Part shown: positions 27,861 to 35,942 of the stretch, one piece after another
How positions within the stretch are numbered: position 1 is the stretch's first letter
Layout: every line of letters starts with the position of its first letter
From: JAGTVG01 sp964543195
GTDB lineage: Bacteria; Bacteroidota; Bacteroidia; Cytophagales; Cyclobacteriaceae
Direction: 5' to 3'
Length of the DNA stretch: 64,000 bases
NCBI GenBank assembly: GCA_964543195.1
Contig: CAZIXF010000011.1
Span: 36,560-100,559, forward strand
The notes under the pieces: generated by a model
The model's database searches: none
Told to the model about the DNA's origin: nothing
What the model saw: only the letters and a program-made list of their open reading frames with translations
Translations under genes and position numbers: made by a program

Positions 27861-28160
27861 TGTATTTATTTGTTAAGCCTGTAAAAAATCCGGATAAATA
27901 TATTTCTTATTTCATTAAAGTTTTACGGTATTGGAATAAAATCGGGTTATCATTATGCACAAACCTTATCGATCCATGTTTTGATTTATGTTCCGGTACG
28001 TACAATATTGTACGGTTTTAATACACTCTGAACAACCCGTTATCTGATAATAGACTCATTATCAGCGCACTAATTATTTGGTATTGAAATTGCGAAGAAC
28101 TATTATATATAATGATATATCGATTCGACATAGTCGATATTTTTGATTTTTGATTCGAAG
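27861..28160. promoter_or_regulatory. Divergent intergenic region with several inverted repeats
   Basis: About 300 bases between DoxX (leftward) and the small ORF (rightward). It contains a perfect 16-base palindrome CGTACAATATTGTACG (27999-28014), the inverted repeat CTGATAAT-6-ATTATCAG (28044-28065), and ATATCGA-10-TCGATAT (28117-28140). TATTTTTG at 28138-28145 fits a -7 element for the rightward genes, although no TTG lies at the right distance. The repeats look like operator candidates; no RNA gene is seen. Confidence 0.5.
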
Positions 28161-28394
28161 ATGATTTTTATGATGACAGATCAGTTAAAAAAAGGTATCG
28201 TTTTTCTGGTAACCATGCTGTTATTTTCCTCAATGATTTTTCTTCAGACTCATGGTTCTGCACAGCCTGAAAAAAACAGGCTCTTTATCAGCATGGAAGA
28301 AAAATCAGAAGATAAGAGTATGTCGGCTATAACCATATCTTCACTGCCATTTATCCTTGCTATCAAATTTCTGGTCTTTGATAAGGATGAATAA
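28161..28394 (+). CDS. Small exported or membrane protein, unknown
   Basis: 77 residues from the ATG at 28161; an ATG at 28170 or 28173 would also work, while a TTG at 28143 overlaps the putative -7 box. The N-terminus has a signal-like hydrophobic stretch (about residues 12-30) followed by a possible cleavage site (GSAQ), then a short charged segment and a second hydrophobic stretch near the end (SLPFILAIKFLVF). I recognise no family. It stands 185 bases before the acyl carrier protein gene on the same strand. Coding status is uncertain. Confidence 0.4.
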   Translation: MIFMMTDQLKKGIVFLVTMLLFSSMIFLQTHGSAQPEKNRLFISMEEKSEDKSMSAITISSLPFILAIKFLVFDKDE

Positions 28395-28579
28395 AATACC
28401 TGATCAGCCCTTTAATGATGGATTGAATATTGCCTGATTAATTGATAATACTTATCCGGCTCTGATAGATTTTTTCAGGCATCAGGACAACTTTTATAAA
28501 AGCACTTGCATTTCTGATAATAAAATAGAATATTCAAACGTGAAATTTTTTAGACAACAAACCATTAAATTGACTTTTT

Positions 28580-28822
28580 ATGGAAAAGCAGGAAGTACAA
28601 TCCAAGGTAAAGAAGGTAGTGGCCCAGGTGTTAAAAATGGATGAATCCGAAATTCAGGATGATGCCAATTTTATATTTGATCTGGGAGCCGATTCAATGC
28701 AGAGTCTTGAGCTCGTAGCGGGTTTCGAGGAAGAATTTGATATAGAAATGGATCAGGACAAAGCCCTTGAGATACAGTCGATTGATGGTGCAGTTGACTT
28801 TATACATGGTTACGTGAGATAA
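28580..28822 (+). CDS. Acyl carrier protein (stand-alone)
   Basis: 80 residues, four-helix acyl carrier protein. The phosphopantetheine attachment Ser lies in LGADSMQSLELV (residue 39); DSM replaces the usual DSL, a common variant. The following acidic helix (FEEEFDIEMDQD) is the normal partner-docking surface. It is not next to fabF or other fatty-acid genes but stands 43 bases before an ADP-forming acyl-CoA synthetase and a beta-helix protein, so it may be a dedicated carrier rather than the housekeeping ACP. Another acpP elsewhere in the genome would be expected. Confidence 0.92.
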   Translation: MEKQEVQSKVKKVVAQVLKMDESEIQDDANFIFDLGADSMQSLELVAGFEEEFDIEMDQDKALEIQSIDGAVDFIHGYVR

Positions 28823-28865
28823 GTGATCTTCGCCCAAATTTCTGCCAATTAAAATCCCCTGAATT

Positions 28866-31001
28866 ATGCCTGATCTATCTGAACTACGCCAGAAAAACCT
28901 GGAAAAAATATTCTATCCTAAATCGGTGGCCATTGTGGGTGCTACGAAAACCAAGGGTACCGTTCCCTACGATATTCTTGCCAATATCCTGAAAGAAGAT
29001 ATTCAGGCCGCGGTTTATCCTGTAAGCCCCCGGGAAAAACATATTGCCGGTGTGAAAGCTTATAAATATGTGATCGATATCGAAGATCCGGTTGATCTGG
29101 CCATCATTGTTTTTCCCAGCTCAGTGGCCCATATGGCCCTTGAGCAATGCGGCCAGAAAGGAATTAAATCAGTGATCATCATATCCGCCGGATTCAAGGA
29201 AGTGGGTGAGAAGGGGAAAGTACGGGAAGAACAGATAAAAGAGATCGCCAGGAAATACGACATGTCTTTTATTGGTCCGAATTGCCTGGGTGTGATCAAC
29301 ACGGATCCGGAAATTTTATTGAATGCCTCTTTCGCCCGGCAGATGCCTGAGCAAGGTAGTATTGGTTTTCTTTCTCAAAGTGGTGCCTTGTGCACGGCCG
29401 TTCTCGATTATGCACGTGCCAAACATATTGGTTTTTCGAAATTCATCAGCTTTGGCAACAAGGCGGATATCGATGAAACCGACCTCATGTATTATCTGAT
29501 GAAGGATGAAAAGACGAAGGTTATCCTCCTATATCTTGAAGAGGTGACCGATGGCAAGGCGTTGATGAGTGCCGCAAGGGAGGTGATCACCCAAAGCGGA
29601 AAACCCGTACTTATACTGAAATCGGGACGAACCGAGGAAGGAGCTTCGGCAGCTGCCTCGCATACCGGATCTCTGGCAGGGCAGGATAATATCTGTGACG
29701 CCGCTTTTGCACAAGCCGGAATCATACGATGCGATAATATCGAGGAGATGTTCAATAAGGCCATAGCCTTAGCTTATCAGAATCCGCCTGAAGATAACCG
29801 GGTAGCAATCATAACCAATGCCGGAGGCCCCGGCGTGCTGACCACCGATGCGGCTATCAGGGAAAAGTTGAGGATTGCAAGATTTTCCGATGAAACACTT
29901 TCATTATTCAGGAAAAAACTACCAGCCACAGCCAATATCAATAATCCTGTGGATGTGATCGGTGATGCAAGGGCCGACCGGTACAATACCGCATTGAAAG
30001 GAGCGATCAATGATCCTTCAGTCGATGGGATTTTTGTTATTCTCACACCTCAATCCATGACCAACATCTCTGAGATTGCCGAAGAAGTGGTAAAAGTGGT
30101 TAAAGAAACCGATAAACCGGTCTATACCTCCTTTATGGGCGAGGCCGATGTGGCGGAAGGAGTAAATATCCTGCTTGAAAATAATATTCCACATTATATC
30201 CTTCCGGAATCCATGTGCAAATCTTTTGCCAGTGCATACCGGTTCCATCATGAAATAAGGGGTCTTAATTCAAACCCTGTCGAGATCAGGGAAGTAGACC
30301 GGGAGGAGGTTAAAAAAATTATCGGCCACTTCATGGAAAAGCAGAGAAAATTCATGGGAGAGGATGAAGCTACCGGTTTGTTGAAGGCCTATGGATTACC
30401 GGTATTAAATGGAAAGCTCGCCACTACGGAAGAGGAGGCTTTAAATTCGGCAGAGGAAATCGGTTATCCGGTAGTCATGAAGATCATGTCGGATCAGATA
30501 GTTCATAAAACGGACGTAGGAGGAGTTGTTTTGAATATTGGTTCCGCTGCTGACCTTAAAAATGCATACAATTCGATGATAGAAGAGGTTAAAAAAGCAG
30601 ACAGGGCGATAGAGATCCGGGGAGTGTGGATTACAGAGATGATACGTGAGGAAGGAGAAGAGATCATACTGGGGATCAAAAAGGATCCATCCTTCGGACA
30701 TGTGATCATGTTCGGATTAGGCGGAGTTTTTGTTGAGATCTTTAAAGATGTCAGTTTCCGGGTCGCTCCGGTAAGTGAAAATGATGCAGAGGAAATGATA
30801 AAAGCCATTAAGGGTTATCCGATTTTGAAAGGTGAACGCGGGAAAACTCCCAGGGATATAGAAAGTATAAAAAATTGTATTTATCGTTTATCGCAGCTTG
30901 CAGTCGATTTTCCGGAAATTTCCGAGCTTGATATCAATCCTTTGGTGGTACTGACGGCAGGGAGAGGCAGCCGGGTGGCCGATATCAGAATTATGTTCTA
31001 A
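28866..31001 (+). CDS. ADP-forming acyl-CoA synthetase (acetate--CoA ligase type), fused subunits
   Basis: 711 residues. Domains in order: CoA-binding Rossmann domain (about 10-135, SVAIVGATKTKGTVPYDIL), succinyl-CoA-synthetase-like domains (about 150-460) with the phospho-His in AAASHTGSLAGQD (about residue 262), and an ATP-grasp domain (about 490-700) starting with ATGLLKAYGLPV and containing GYPVVMKIMSDQIVHKTD. This fused alpha-beta layout belongs to NDP-forming acyl-CoA synthetases, which interconvert acyl-CoA, ADP and phosphate with acid, CoA and ATP; some homologues are protein lysine acyltransferases (Pat), but no GNAT domain is present here. The place after an acyl carrier protein is unusual. 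Acyl specificity is unknown. Confidence 0.93.
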   Translation: MPDLSELRQKNLEKIFYPKSVAIVGATKTKGTVPYDILANILKEDIQAAVYPVSPREKHIAGVKAYKYVIDIEDPVDLAIIVFPSSVAHMALEQCGQKGIKSVIIISAGFKEVGEKGKVREEQIKEIARKYDMSFIGPNCLGVINTDPEILLNASFARQMPEQGSIGFLSQSGALCTAVLDYARAKHIGFSKFISFGNKADIDETDLMYYLMKDEKTKVILLYLEEVTDGKALMSAAREVITQSGKPVLILKSGRTEEGASAAASHTGSLAGQDNICDAAFAQAGIIRCDNIEEMFNKAIALAYQNPPEDNRVAIITNAGGPGVLTTDAAIREKLRIARFSDETLSLFRKKLPATANINNPVDVIGDARADRYNTALKGAINDPSVDGIFVILTPQSMTNISEIAEEVVKVVKETDKPVYTSFMGEADVAEGVNILLENNIPHYILPESMCKSFASAYRFHHEIRGLNSNPVEIREVDREEVKKIIGHFMEKQRKFMGEDEATGLLKAYGLPVLNGKLATTEEEALNSAEEIGYPVVMKIMSDQIVHKTDVGGVVLNIGSAADLKNAYNSMIEEVKKADRAIEIRGVWITEMIREEGEEIILGIKKDPSFGHVIMFGLGGVFVEIFKDVSFRVAPVSENDAEEMIKAIKGYPILKGERGKTPRDIESIKNCIYRLSQLAVDFPEISELDINPLVVLTAGRGSRVADIRIMF

Positions 31002-31018
31002 ATAAAATAATTTTTTTT

Positions 31019-33001
31019 ATGGCTTTACGTCAATTAACCAAAGAAGAAATCCTTCAACTTGAAAATCAGCTTTGCAGTTCAACGGATTGGTCCGGGATCA
31101 GGGTGGATACCGAATTTGATCCGCTGCATGTGCATCATGTACATTTTTCCGGTACATGCCATATCGGTGCAACAGGAAAACAGATCGATACTGCTGAAGG
31201 GGTTAGAAATGCAGGGATTTATAACAGCCATATTCATCAATGCGTGATTGATGATCATGTATATATCGCCAATGTGGGAAAAATTTCGAATTATCATATC
31301 GGATCAGAGGTAATAATCGAAAATGTCAATCAACTCGCGGTTTCAGGAACCTCCTCGTTTGGCAATGGCATCGAAGTGGAGGTATTAAATGAAGGAGGTG
31401 GCAGAGAGCTGATCATTTTTGACAGCCTGTACGCTCAACTGGCTTATATCTTTGTGATCCATAGGGAAAATACCGGGTTATCAGATCATATCAAGGATAA
31501 AATTACCGCTTACTGCCGGACTAAGACCGGATCGGAAGGAAAGGTTGAGGCCGGTTCAACAATACATAATGTTAACACCATCAAAAATGTGATGGTAAGC
31601 AAGGGGGTTACGATCAAGGGAGCAACTCATCTTGAAAATGGAAGTATCATAGGGGATCCTGAGGATATGACTTTTGTTGGAAGTGGAGTGATTGCAAAGG
31701 ATTTTATAATCCAATCCGGTTCGCGGGTCGATACGGGAGCCTTGATCGATAAATGTTTCGTTGGACAAGGTGTACGGATCGGAAAACAATTCTCAGCAGA
31801 AAATTCTGTCTTATTTGCCAATTCGGAAGGCTTTCACAGTGAAGCAGTTAGCTTGTTTGGTGGTCCTTATACTGTCACTCATCATAAATCCACCTTATTG
31901 ATTGCAGGTATGTATTCTTTCTATAACGCAGGCAGTGGTACCAACCAGAGCAATCATATGTATAAGCTGGGTCCTGTCCACCAGGGTATTGTGGAAAGGG
32001 GCTCAAAAACAGGATCATTTTCCTATCTTTTATGGCCTTCACGGGTTGGATGTTATTCCGTTGTAATGGATAAACACGGTGGTAATTTTGATTCATCTGA
32101 TCTCCCTTTCTCCTATCTGACCGTGGAAGGCGGGAGGACCATGCTTACTCCGGCCATGAACCTGATCACAGTTGGAACAAAAAGAGACAGTGAAAAATGG
32201 CCCAAACGCGACAGAAGAAAAGCAGCAGAAAAATTGGATCTGATCCATTTCGACCTGTTTAATCCCTATGTGGTAAGTAATGTGGTTCGTGGGATCGATA
32301 TTTTAAATGATCTGTATGAGAAAACTTCAAAAGAGCAGGAGGCGGTTAATTTCAAGGGCACCAGGATAAAAAGGCTCATGCTTAAGTCATGCCGGAAATA
32401 TTACGAAATGGTACTTCCGATTTTTCTCGGGAATCAGCTTATACGAAAACTCTCAGCCCTCGATAAGTCCGGCTTGCTTTCTGATCTTAAAAGAGAATTT
32501 GCTGACCTTCCTGCCGTAGATTTTGAAAACTGGGTAGACATTGCCGGACTGGTAGCTCCCAGGGACCGGTTAGAGGACCTGCTGGAAGATATTCGAAAGG
32601 ATCGTCTGAAAGATCTTGATGAAATCCGGAACCAGATCAAAGCATTGTATGATCAATATCCTGAAAATTGCTGGAAGTATGCCTTATATCTGTTTGGCAA
32701 ACGGTTCGACCTGACAGCCGATAACTTATCGAAAGAAAGGCTCAGGGAAATTATCGAAGAATGGGAAAAGAATGCTGTCCGTTTGAACAATATGATACTT
32801 TCGGATGCAAAAAAAGAATTTGATCCGGGAAGCCGCATCGGGTATGGTCATGGAGGTGGCGAGGAGGCCATAGAAGTCGATTTTGAAGCGGTGCGGGGCA
32901 ATTATGAAGATAACAGCTTTGTTATATCGCTGATTGAGGAAAATCAGTTGATCGAAAAGAAGAGCAGGGAACTGATCCGGGAAATAGAAGAAATGAAATA
33001 A
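31019..33001 (+). CDS. DUF4954-family left-handed beta-helix protein
   Basis: 660 residues. The start (LTKEEILQLENQLCSSTDW) and the many short imperfect hexapeptide-like turns between about residues 40 and 300 (for example GATHLENGSIIGDPEDMTF and GVRIGKQFSAENSV) indicate a left-handed beta-helix as in nucleotidyl/acyl transferases. I recognise the DUF4954 family, which is largely restricted to Bacteroidota and of unknown function. The C-terminal third (about 430-660) is helical and charged. No signal peptide is present, so it is cytoplasmic. It follows the acyl-CoA synthetase by 17 bases and is very likely co-transcribed with it. Confidence 0.82.
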   Translation: MALRQLTKEEILQLENQLCSSTDWSGIRVDTEFDPLHVHHVHFSGTCHIGATGKQIDTAEGVRNAGIYNSHIHQCVIDDHVYIANVGKISNYHIGSEVIIENVNQLAVSGTSSFGNGIEVEVLNEGGGRELIIFDSLYAQLAYIFVIHRENTGLSDHIKDKITAYCRTKTGSEGKVEAGSTIHNVNTIKNVMVSKGVTIKGATHLENGSIIGDPEDMTFVGSGVIAKDFIIQSGSRVDTGALIDKCFVGQGVRIGKQFSAENSVLFANSEGFHSEAVSLFGGPYTVTHHKSTLLIAGMYSFYNAGSGTNQSNHMYKLGPVHQGIVERGSKTGSFSYLLWPSRVGCYSVVMDKHGGNFDSSDLPFSYLTVEGGRTMLTPAMNLITVGTKRDSEKWPKRDRRKAAEKLDLIHFDLFNPYVVSNVVRGIDILNDLYEKTSKEQEAVNFKGTRIKRLMLKSCRKYYEMVLPIFLGNQLIRKLSALDKSGLLSDLKREFADLPAVDFENWVDIAGLVAPRDRLEDLLEDIRKDRLKDLDEIRNQIKALYDQYPENCWKYALYLFGKRFDLTADNLSKERLREIIEEWEKNAVRLNNMILSDAKKEFDPGSRIGYGHGGGEEAIEVDFEAVRGNYEDNSFVISLIEENQLIEKKSRELIREIEEMK

Positions 33002-33146
33002 CCTGTGCTGAATGGATTCGAACATTTAACACAGATCATAAATACCGTGATTCCACTGTCATGGTCCTCTTTCCAGGATCGTCAGGAGCCCTGAACGATT
33101 TGGATAGCGTGCCGGCATCAGGAATTTCTGTCCAAATAATCTATAT

Positions 33147-33506
33147 ACGAAAGTAATACATTCTATACTGGCCGTTCTTTTTGCCCTTTTTGCGATCCTT
33201 CAATGGAACGATCCGGATGGATTATTATGGTTTGGCATTTATGTATATCCTGCAGTATTGTTAGGATTGAGTCTGATTCAGATTCGTCATAAAGTGCTTA
33301 TTTATATCGGTGTTACCGGATACCTCGCCGGGCTGATCCTGCTCTTACCCGATTTGTGGGCCTGGTTAAAAATGGGGGCTCCATCGATCACCGGTACTAT
33401 GCAGGCCGAAGCGATGTATATTGAAAAGGTCAGGGAATTTTTCGGAATATTAATATGTCTGAGTACGATGATCTATCTTCTGTTATCTCCTTTCAAGAAA
33501 AACTGA
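33147..33506 (+). CDS. TMEM220-like small membrane protein; no canonical start codon
   Basis: The frame is open from 33108 to 33506 and encodes four hydrophobic segments. The diagnostic text is ALFAILQWNDPDGLLW followed by GIYVYPAVLLG, which matches the TMEM220 family (usual start MK-hydrophobic, then a QxNDPD motif). No ATG, GTG or TTG occurs before that motif. The first TTG (33258) would remove the motif and about the first half of the protein. The position equivalent to the family's initiating Met is ACG at 33147 (then KVIHSILAVLF), used here as the nominal start; 119 residues result. Either a non-canonical start is used or the gene has lost its ATG. Function of the family is unknown. Confidence 0.6.
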   Translation, partial: TKVIHSILAVLFALFAILQWNDPDGLLWFGIYVYPAVLLGLSLIQIRHKVLIYIGVTGYLAGLILLLPDLWAWLKMGAPSITGTMQAEAMYIEKVREFFGILICLSTMIYLLLSPFKKN

Positions 33507-33547
33507 TACGGCACAATCCCGGTTCAACCAGATGGTAGATTCTTTTG

Positions 33548-33565
33548 TAAAGAAAATATTCTTTA
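33548..33565 (+). terminator. Possible weak terminator hairpin after the TMEM220-like gene
   Basis: TAAAGAA (33548-33554), a four-base loop AATA and TTCTTTA (33559-33565) form a perfect but AU-rich seven-base stem, about 40 bases after the stop at 33506. No strong T-run follows, so it could be only a fortuitous inverted repeat. Confidence 0.3.
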
Positions 33566-33677
33566 ATAGTTGTGCCATTTTTCATATATTGTCACTGAAA
33601 TAAATCAGTAGAACGGGAAATATTTGCTGAGGCAAGGTAGTTAGATTTTCCCAAATAAAATTTAATTTTTTTATTAT

Positions 33678-34634
33678 ATGACACGATCCAGAAGAACCTT
33701 CATTAAAAATTCCATGCTGGGGACTGCCGGCTTAATGGGCTTGAGTGCCTGTAAAACTGAAAGTGCTCAACAGGACAAAAAAAGCAACATCCGCCATAAT
33801 CCTATCGGGGTTTCATCCTATTCATTCTGGCAGTTCGATGGGCCCAAGGAAGAAAAATCCATGTCCTATTGCATCGAACATGCGGCAAGGATAGGTTTTG
33901 ACGGCATCGAGCTCCTCCTGGTGCAAATGACCTCGGAGGATAATGCCCATCTGCAAAAGATCAAAAAACAGGCTTTTCATGCAGGCCTGGATATCATGGG
34001 CTTTTCAACCCATCAGGGTTTTGTTTATCCCGATGAAGAAAAGAGGCAGGAAGAAGTCAATAAGACTATTCATCAGATCGAACTGGCTTATAAGCTGGGC
34101 ATTCCTACCATGCGGTTGAATACAGGCAGATGGGGCACTATAAAATCTTTTGATGATTTGATGGCCAACAGGGGAATTGAGCCTGTGCTGGAAGGCTATA
34201 CGGAGGATCAGGGATTTGAATGGGTTATCGATTCAATCGAACAATGTATACCCACAGCCGAGAAATGTGGTGTCGTGCTCGGATTGGAAAATCACTGGGG
34301 TTTGGGAAGAACCGCCGCGGGTGTTCAGCGGATCGTTGATGCCATCGATTCACCCTGGTTGATGGTCACCCTTGATACAGGAAATTTTCTGGAAGATCCT
34401 TACGATCAACTGGAGGTGCTGGCTGACCGGGCAATTCTGATGCAGGCGAAAACGTATTATGGCGGAGGCAAATGGTATACACTGGATCTTGACTATCCCC
34501 GTATCGGCGAAATAATGAGACAAGCCGGTTATAAAGGGTATATTTCGCTTGAATTTGAAGGCAACGAAGATCCGATGACCGCCATACCCAAAAGTCTGGA
34601 AGTATTGAGAAATTCCTTTTTTTATGAAGTATAA
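33678..34634 (+). CDS. Exported sugar-phosphate isomerase/epimerase-like TIM-barrel protein
   Basis: 318 residues. The N-terminus has SRRTFIKNS, a hydrophobic stretch and LSAC at about residue 25, a twin-arginine-like signal with a lipobox. The body is an AP endonuclease 2/xylose isomerase-like TIM barrel: GVSSYSFWQF (about 45), IGFDGIELL, the metal-site region LGLENHWGLGRT (about 203), VTLDTGNF (about 235) and YISLEFEGNEDP (about 295). Relatives are annotated as sugar-phosphate isomerases or epimerases. Its own substrate is unknown. It lies 11 bases before the dipeptide epimerase gene and starts the peptidoglycan-salvage group, suggesting an operon. Confidence 0.85.
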   Translation: MTRSRRTFIKNSMLGTAGLMGLSACKTESAQQDKKSNIRHNPIGVSSYSFWQFDGPKEEKSMSYCIEHAARIGFDGIELLLVQMTSEDNAHLQKIKKQAFHAGLDIMGFSTHQGFVYPDEEKRQEEVNKTIHQIELAYKLGIPTMRLNTGRWGTIKSFDDLMANRGIEPVLEGYTEDQGFEWVIDSIEQCIPTAEKCGVVLGLENHWGLGRTAAGVQRIVDAIDSPWLMVTLDTGNFLEDPYDQLEVLADRAILMQAKTYYGGGKWYTLDLDYPRIGEIMRQAGYKGYISLEFEGNEDPMTAIPKSLEVLRNSFFYEV

Positions 34635-34645
34635 TTGCTATTCTC

Positions 34646-35683
34646 ATGGACCTGGTGGCCTACCAATACGACCTGAAACTCAGGTATCCTTTCGGTATTT
34701 CAAGACACACTTACGATTTCATTCAAACCGTAATTATTGAGCTGGTCTATGAAAATTTCTCAGGGTTTGGCGAAGCGACAACCAATCCTTATTATCATTC
34801 ATCCATCGATTCACTGAAAGAGGATTTTTCAATTATTTCAGAGGCCATTGAAGATTATGAATTTTATAACCCAGAAAGGTTATGGCACCACATATATCCC
34901 CTGATGCAGGGCAACCTTTTTGCCTTAGCCGCATTGGATTGTGCTGCCCATGATCTCTATTGTAAAATGAGGGGAAGATCTTTTCACTATCAATATGGGA
35001 TCGATTATTTCAAATATCCTTTTACCAGTTATACACTGGGCATCAGTTCACCGGATGATATACACAGAAAAATCAAAGATCTTCCTTGGCCGGTATATAA
35101 AGTAAAACTGGGCACCGGACAGGATGAAGCCATGATCAGGGAAGTGAGAAAAAATTCCGGTTCACTGATCCGCATCGATGCCAACAGCGGATGGACCCTT
35201 AAACGTGCGCTGGAATTGATGCCGTTGCTTGAAGAGGCGGGAGTAGAATTCATTGAACAGCCTCTGCCGCCAGATCAATGGCAGGATGTGAAGGAATTAA
35301 AGGAAATGTCTGCCATCCCCCTGATCGCGGATGAAAGCTGTGTGCGGGAGGAAGATGTGAAAAAATGTGTCGGTCATTTCGATGGGATAAATATTAAACT
35401 GTCGAAATGCGGAGGACTGACTCCCGCCTTACGCATGATACGGAAGGCCAGGGAACTAGGTCTCAGTGTGATGATCGGCTGCATGACAGAATCGACCATA
35501 GGTGTCACAGCGGCAGCTCAGCTTCTTCCCCTGGTGAATTATGCCGACCTGGATGGTCCGCTGTTATTAAGAGAGGATCTGGCTACCGGGGTAAAGTTTA
35601 AAAATGGTTATATTAAATTAAAGAACAGGAATGGCTTGGGATTTAGATTCAAATATGAAAAATTTGAATCCGACCATTTTTAA
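34646..35683 (+). CDS. Dipeptide epimerase, L-Ala-D/L-Glu type (enolase superfamily)
   Basis: 345 residues. The muconate-lactonising subgroup of the enolase superfamily: acid/base Lys in VYKVKLGTG (about 150), metal ligands Asp in RIDANSGW (about 176), Glu in FIEQPLP (about 204) and Asp in LIADESC (about 229), second Lys in INIKLSKCGG (about 253), and the DxD pair in YADLDGPLLL (about 308) that grips the dipeptide amino group in Ala-Glu epimerases. It interconverts L-Ala-D-Glu and L-Ala-L-Glu in the cytoplasm so that muropeptide dipeptides can be degraded. The neighbouring NlpC/P60 enzyme would release that dipeptide. Confidence 0.93.
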   Translation: MDLVAYQYDLKLRYPFGISRHTYDFIQTVIIELVYENFSGFGEATTNPYYHSSIDSLKEDFSIISEAIEDYEFYNPERLWHHIYPLMQGNLFALAALDCAAHDLYCKMRGRSFHYQYGIDYFKYPFTSYTLGISSPDDIHRKIKDLPWPVYKVKLGTGQDEAMIREVRKNSGSLIRIDANSGWTLKRALELMPLLEEAGVEFIEQPLPPDQWQDVKELKEMSAIPLIADESCVREEDVKKCVGHFDGINIKLSKCGGLTPALRMIRKARELGLSVMIGCMTESTIGVTAAAQLLPLVNYADLDGPLLLREDLATGVKFKNGYIKLKNRNGLGFRFKYEKFESDHF

Positions 35684-35936
35684 TAAAATCGGCCTGGCCT
35701 ACGGATTTCTTATCGAATCGGCTTATATTATTGATCTTAATGAAAAAATTGAGTTTATGCTTTCAGCTGTGATCAGTGTTAACGGCAACCTGATATACAA
35801 TGATGGCGTTTATGAATATGATTCGATTGGATTTCCCTTTATGGGCAACCTGGGACGGGCGGTTTACGATTATGAAAAGAGGAGGATCGGGAAACATAAG
35901 CCGGATCTGTCCAGGTTTAATTTGGAATATGAATAA
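35631..35936 (+). pseudogene. C-terminal remnant of a class-A-beta-lactamase-like serine hydrolase
   Basis: About 94 codons after the epimerase stop are open in the frame beginning at 35631 (another ATG at 35655). The text IGLAYGFLIESAYIID and then EYDSIGFPFMGNLGRAVYDYE matches, from memory of the family, the C-terminal end of the Bacteroidota serine hydrolases that normally lie between dipeptide epimerase and NlpC/P60 genes. An intact one is several hundred residues and carries SxxK; here everything before the last 90 or so residues is missing. The remnant abuts the epimerase end and stops only six bases before the NlpC/P60 start, so a clean in-operon deletion is the simplest reading. It may still be translated as a small peptide. 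Confidence 0.6.
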
Positions 35937-35942
35937 AACAAC

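Noticed and set aside
28431..28481. TGCCTGA ... TCAGGCA inverted repeat before the acyl carrier protein gene
   Set aside because: Only seven base pairs with a 37-base loop; too weak for a terminator or operator without further evidence.
33258..33506. Separate 82-residue protein starting at the TTG at 33258
   Set aside because: The frame continues upstream with the diagnostic TMEM220-type motif; this start would cut the family fold in half.
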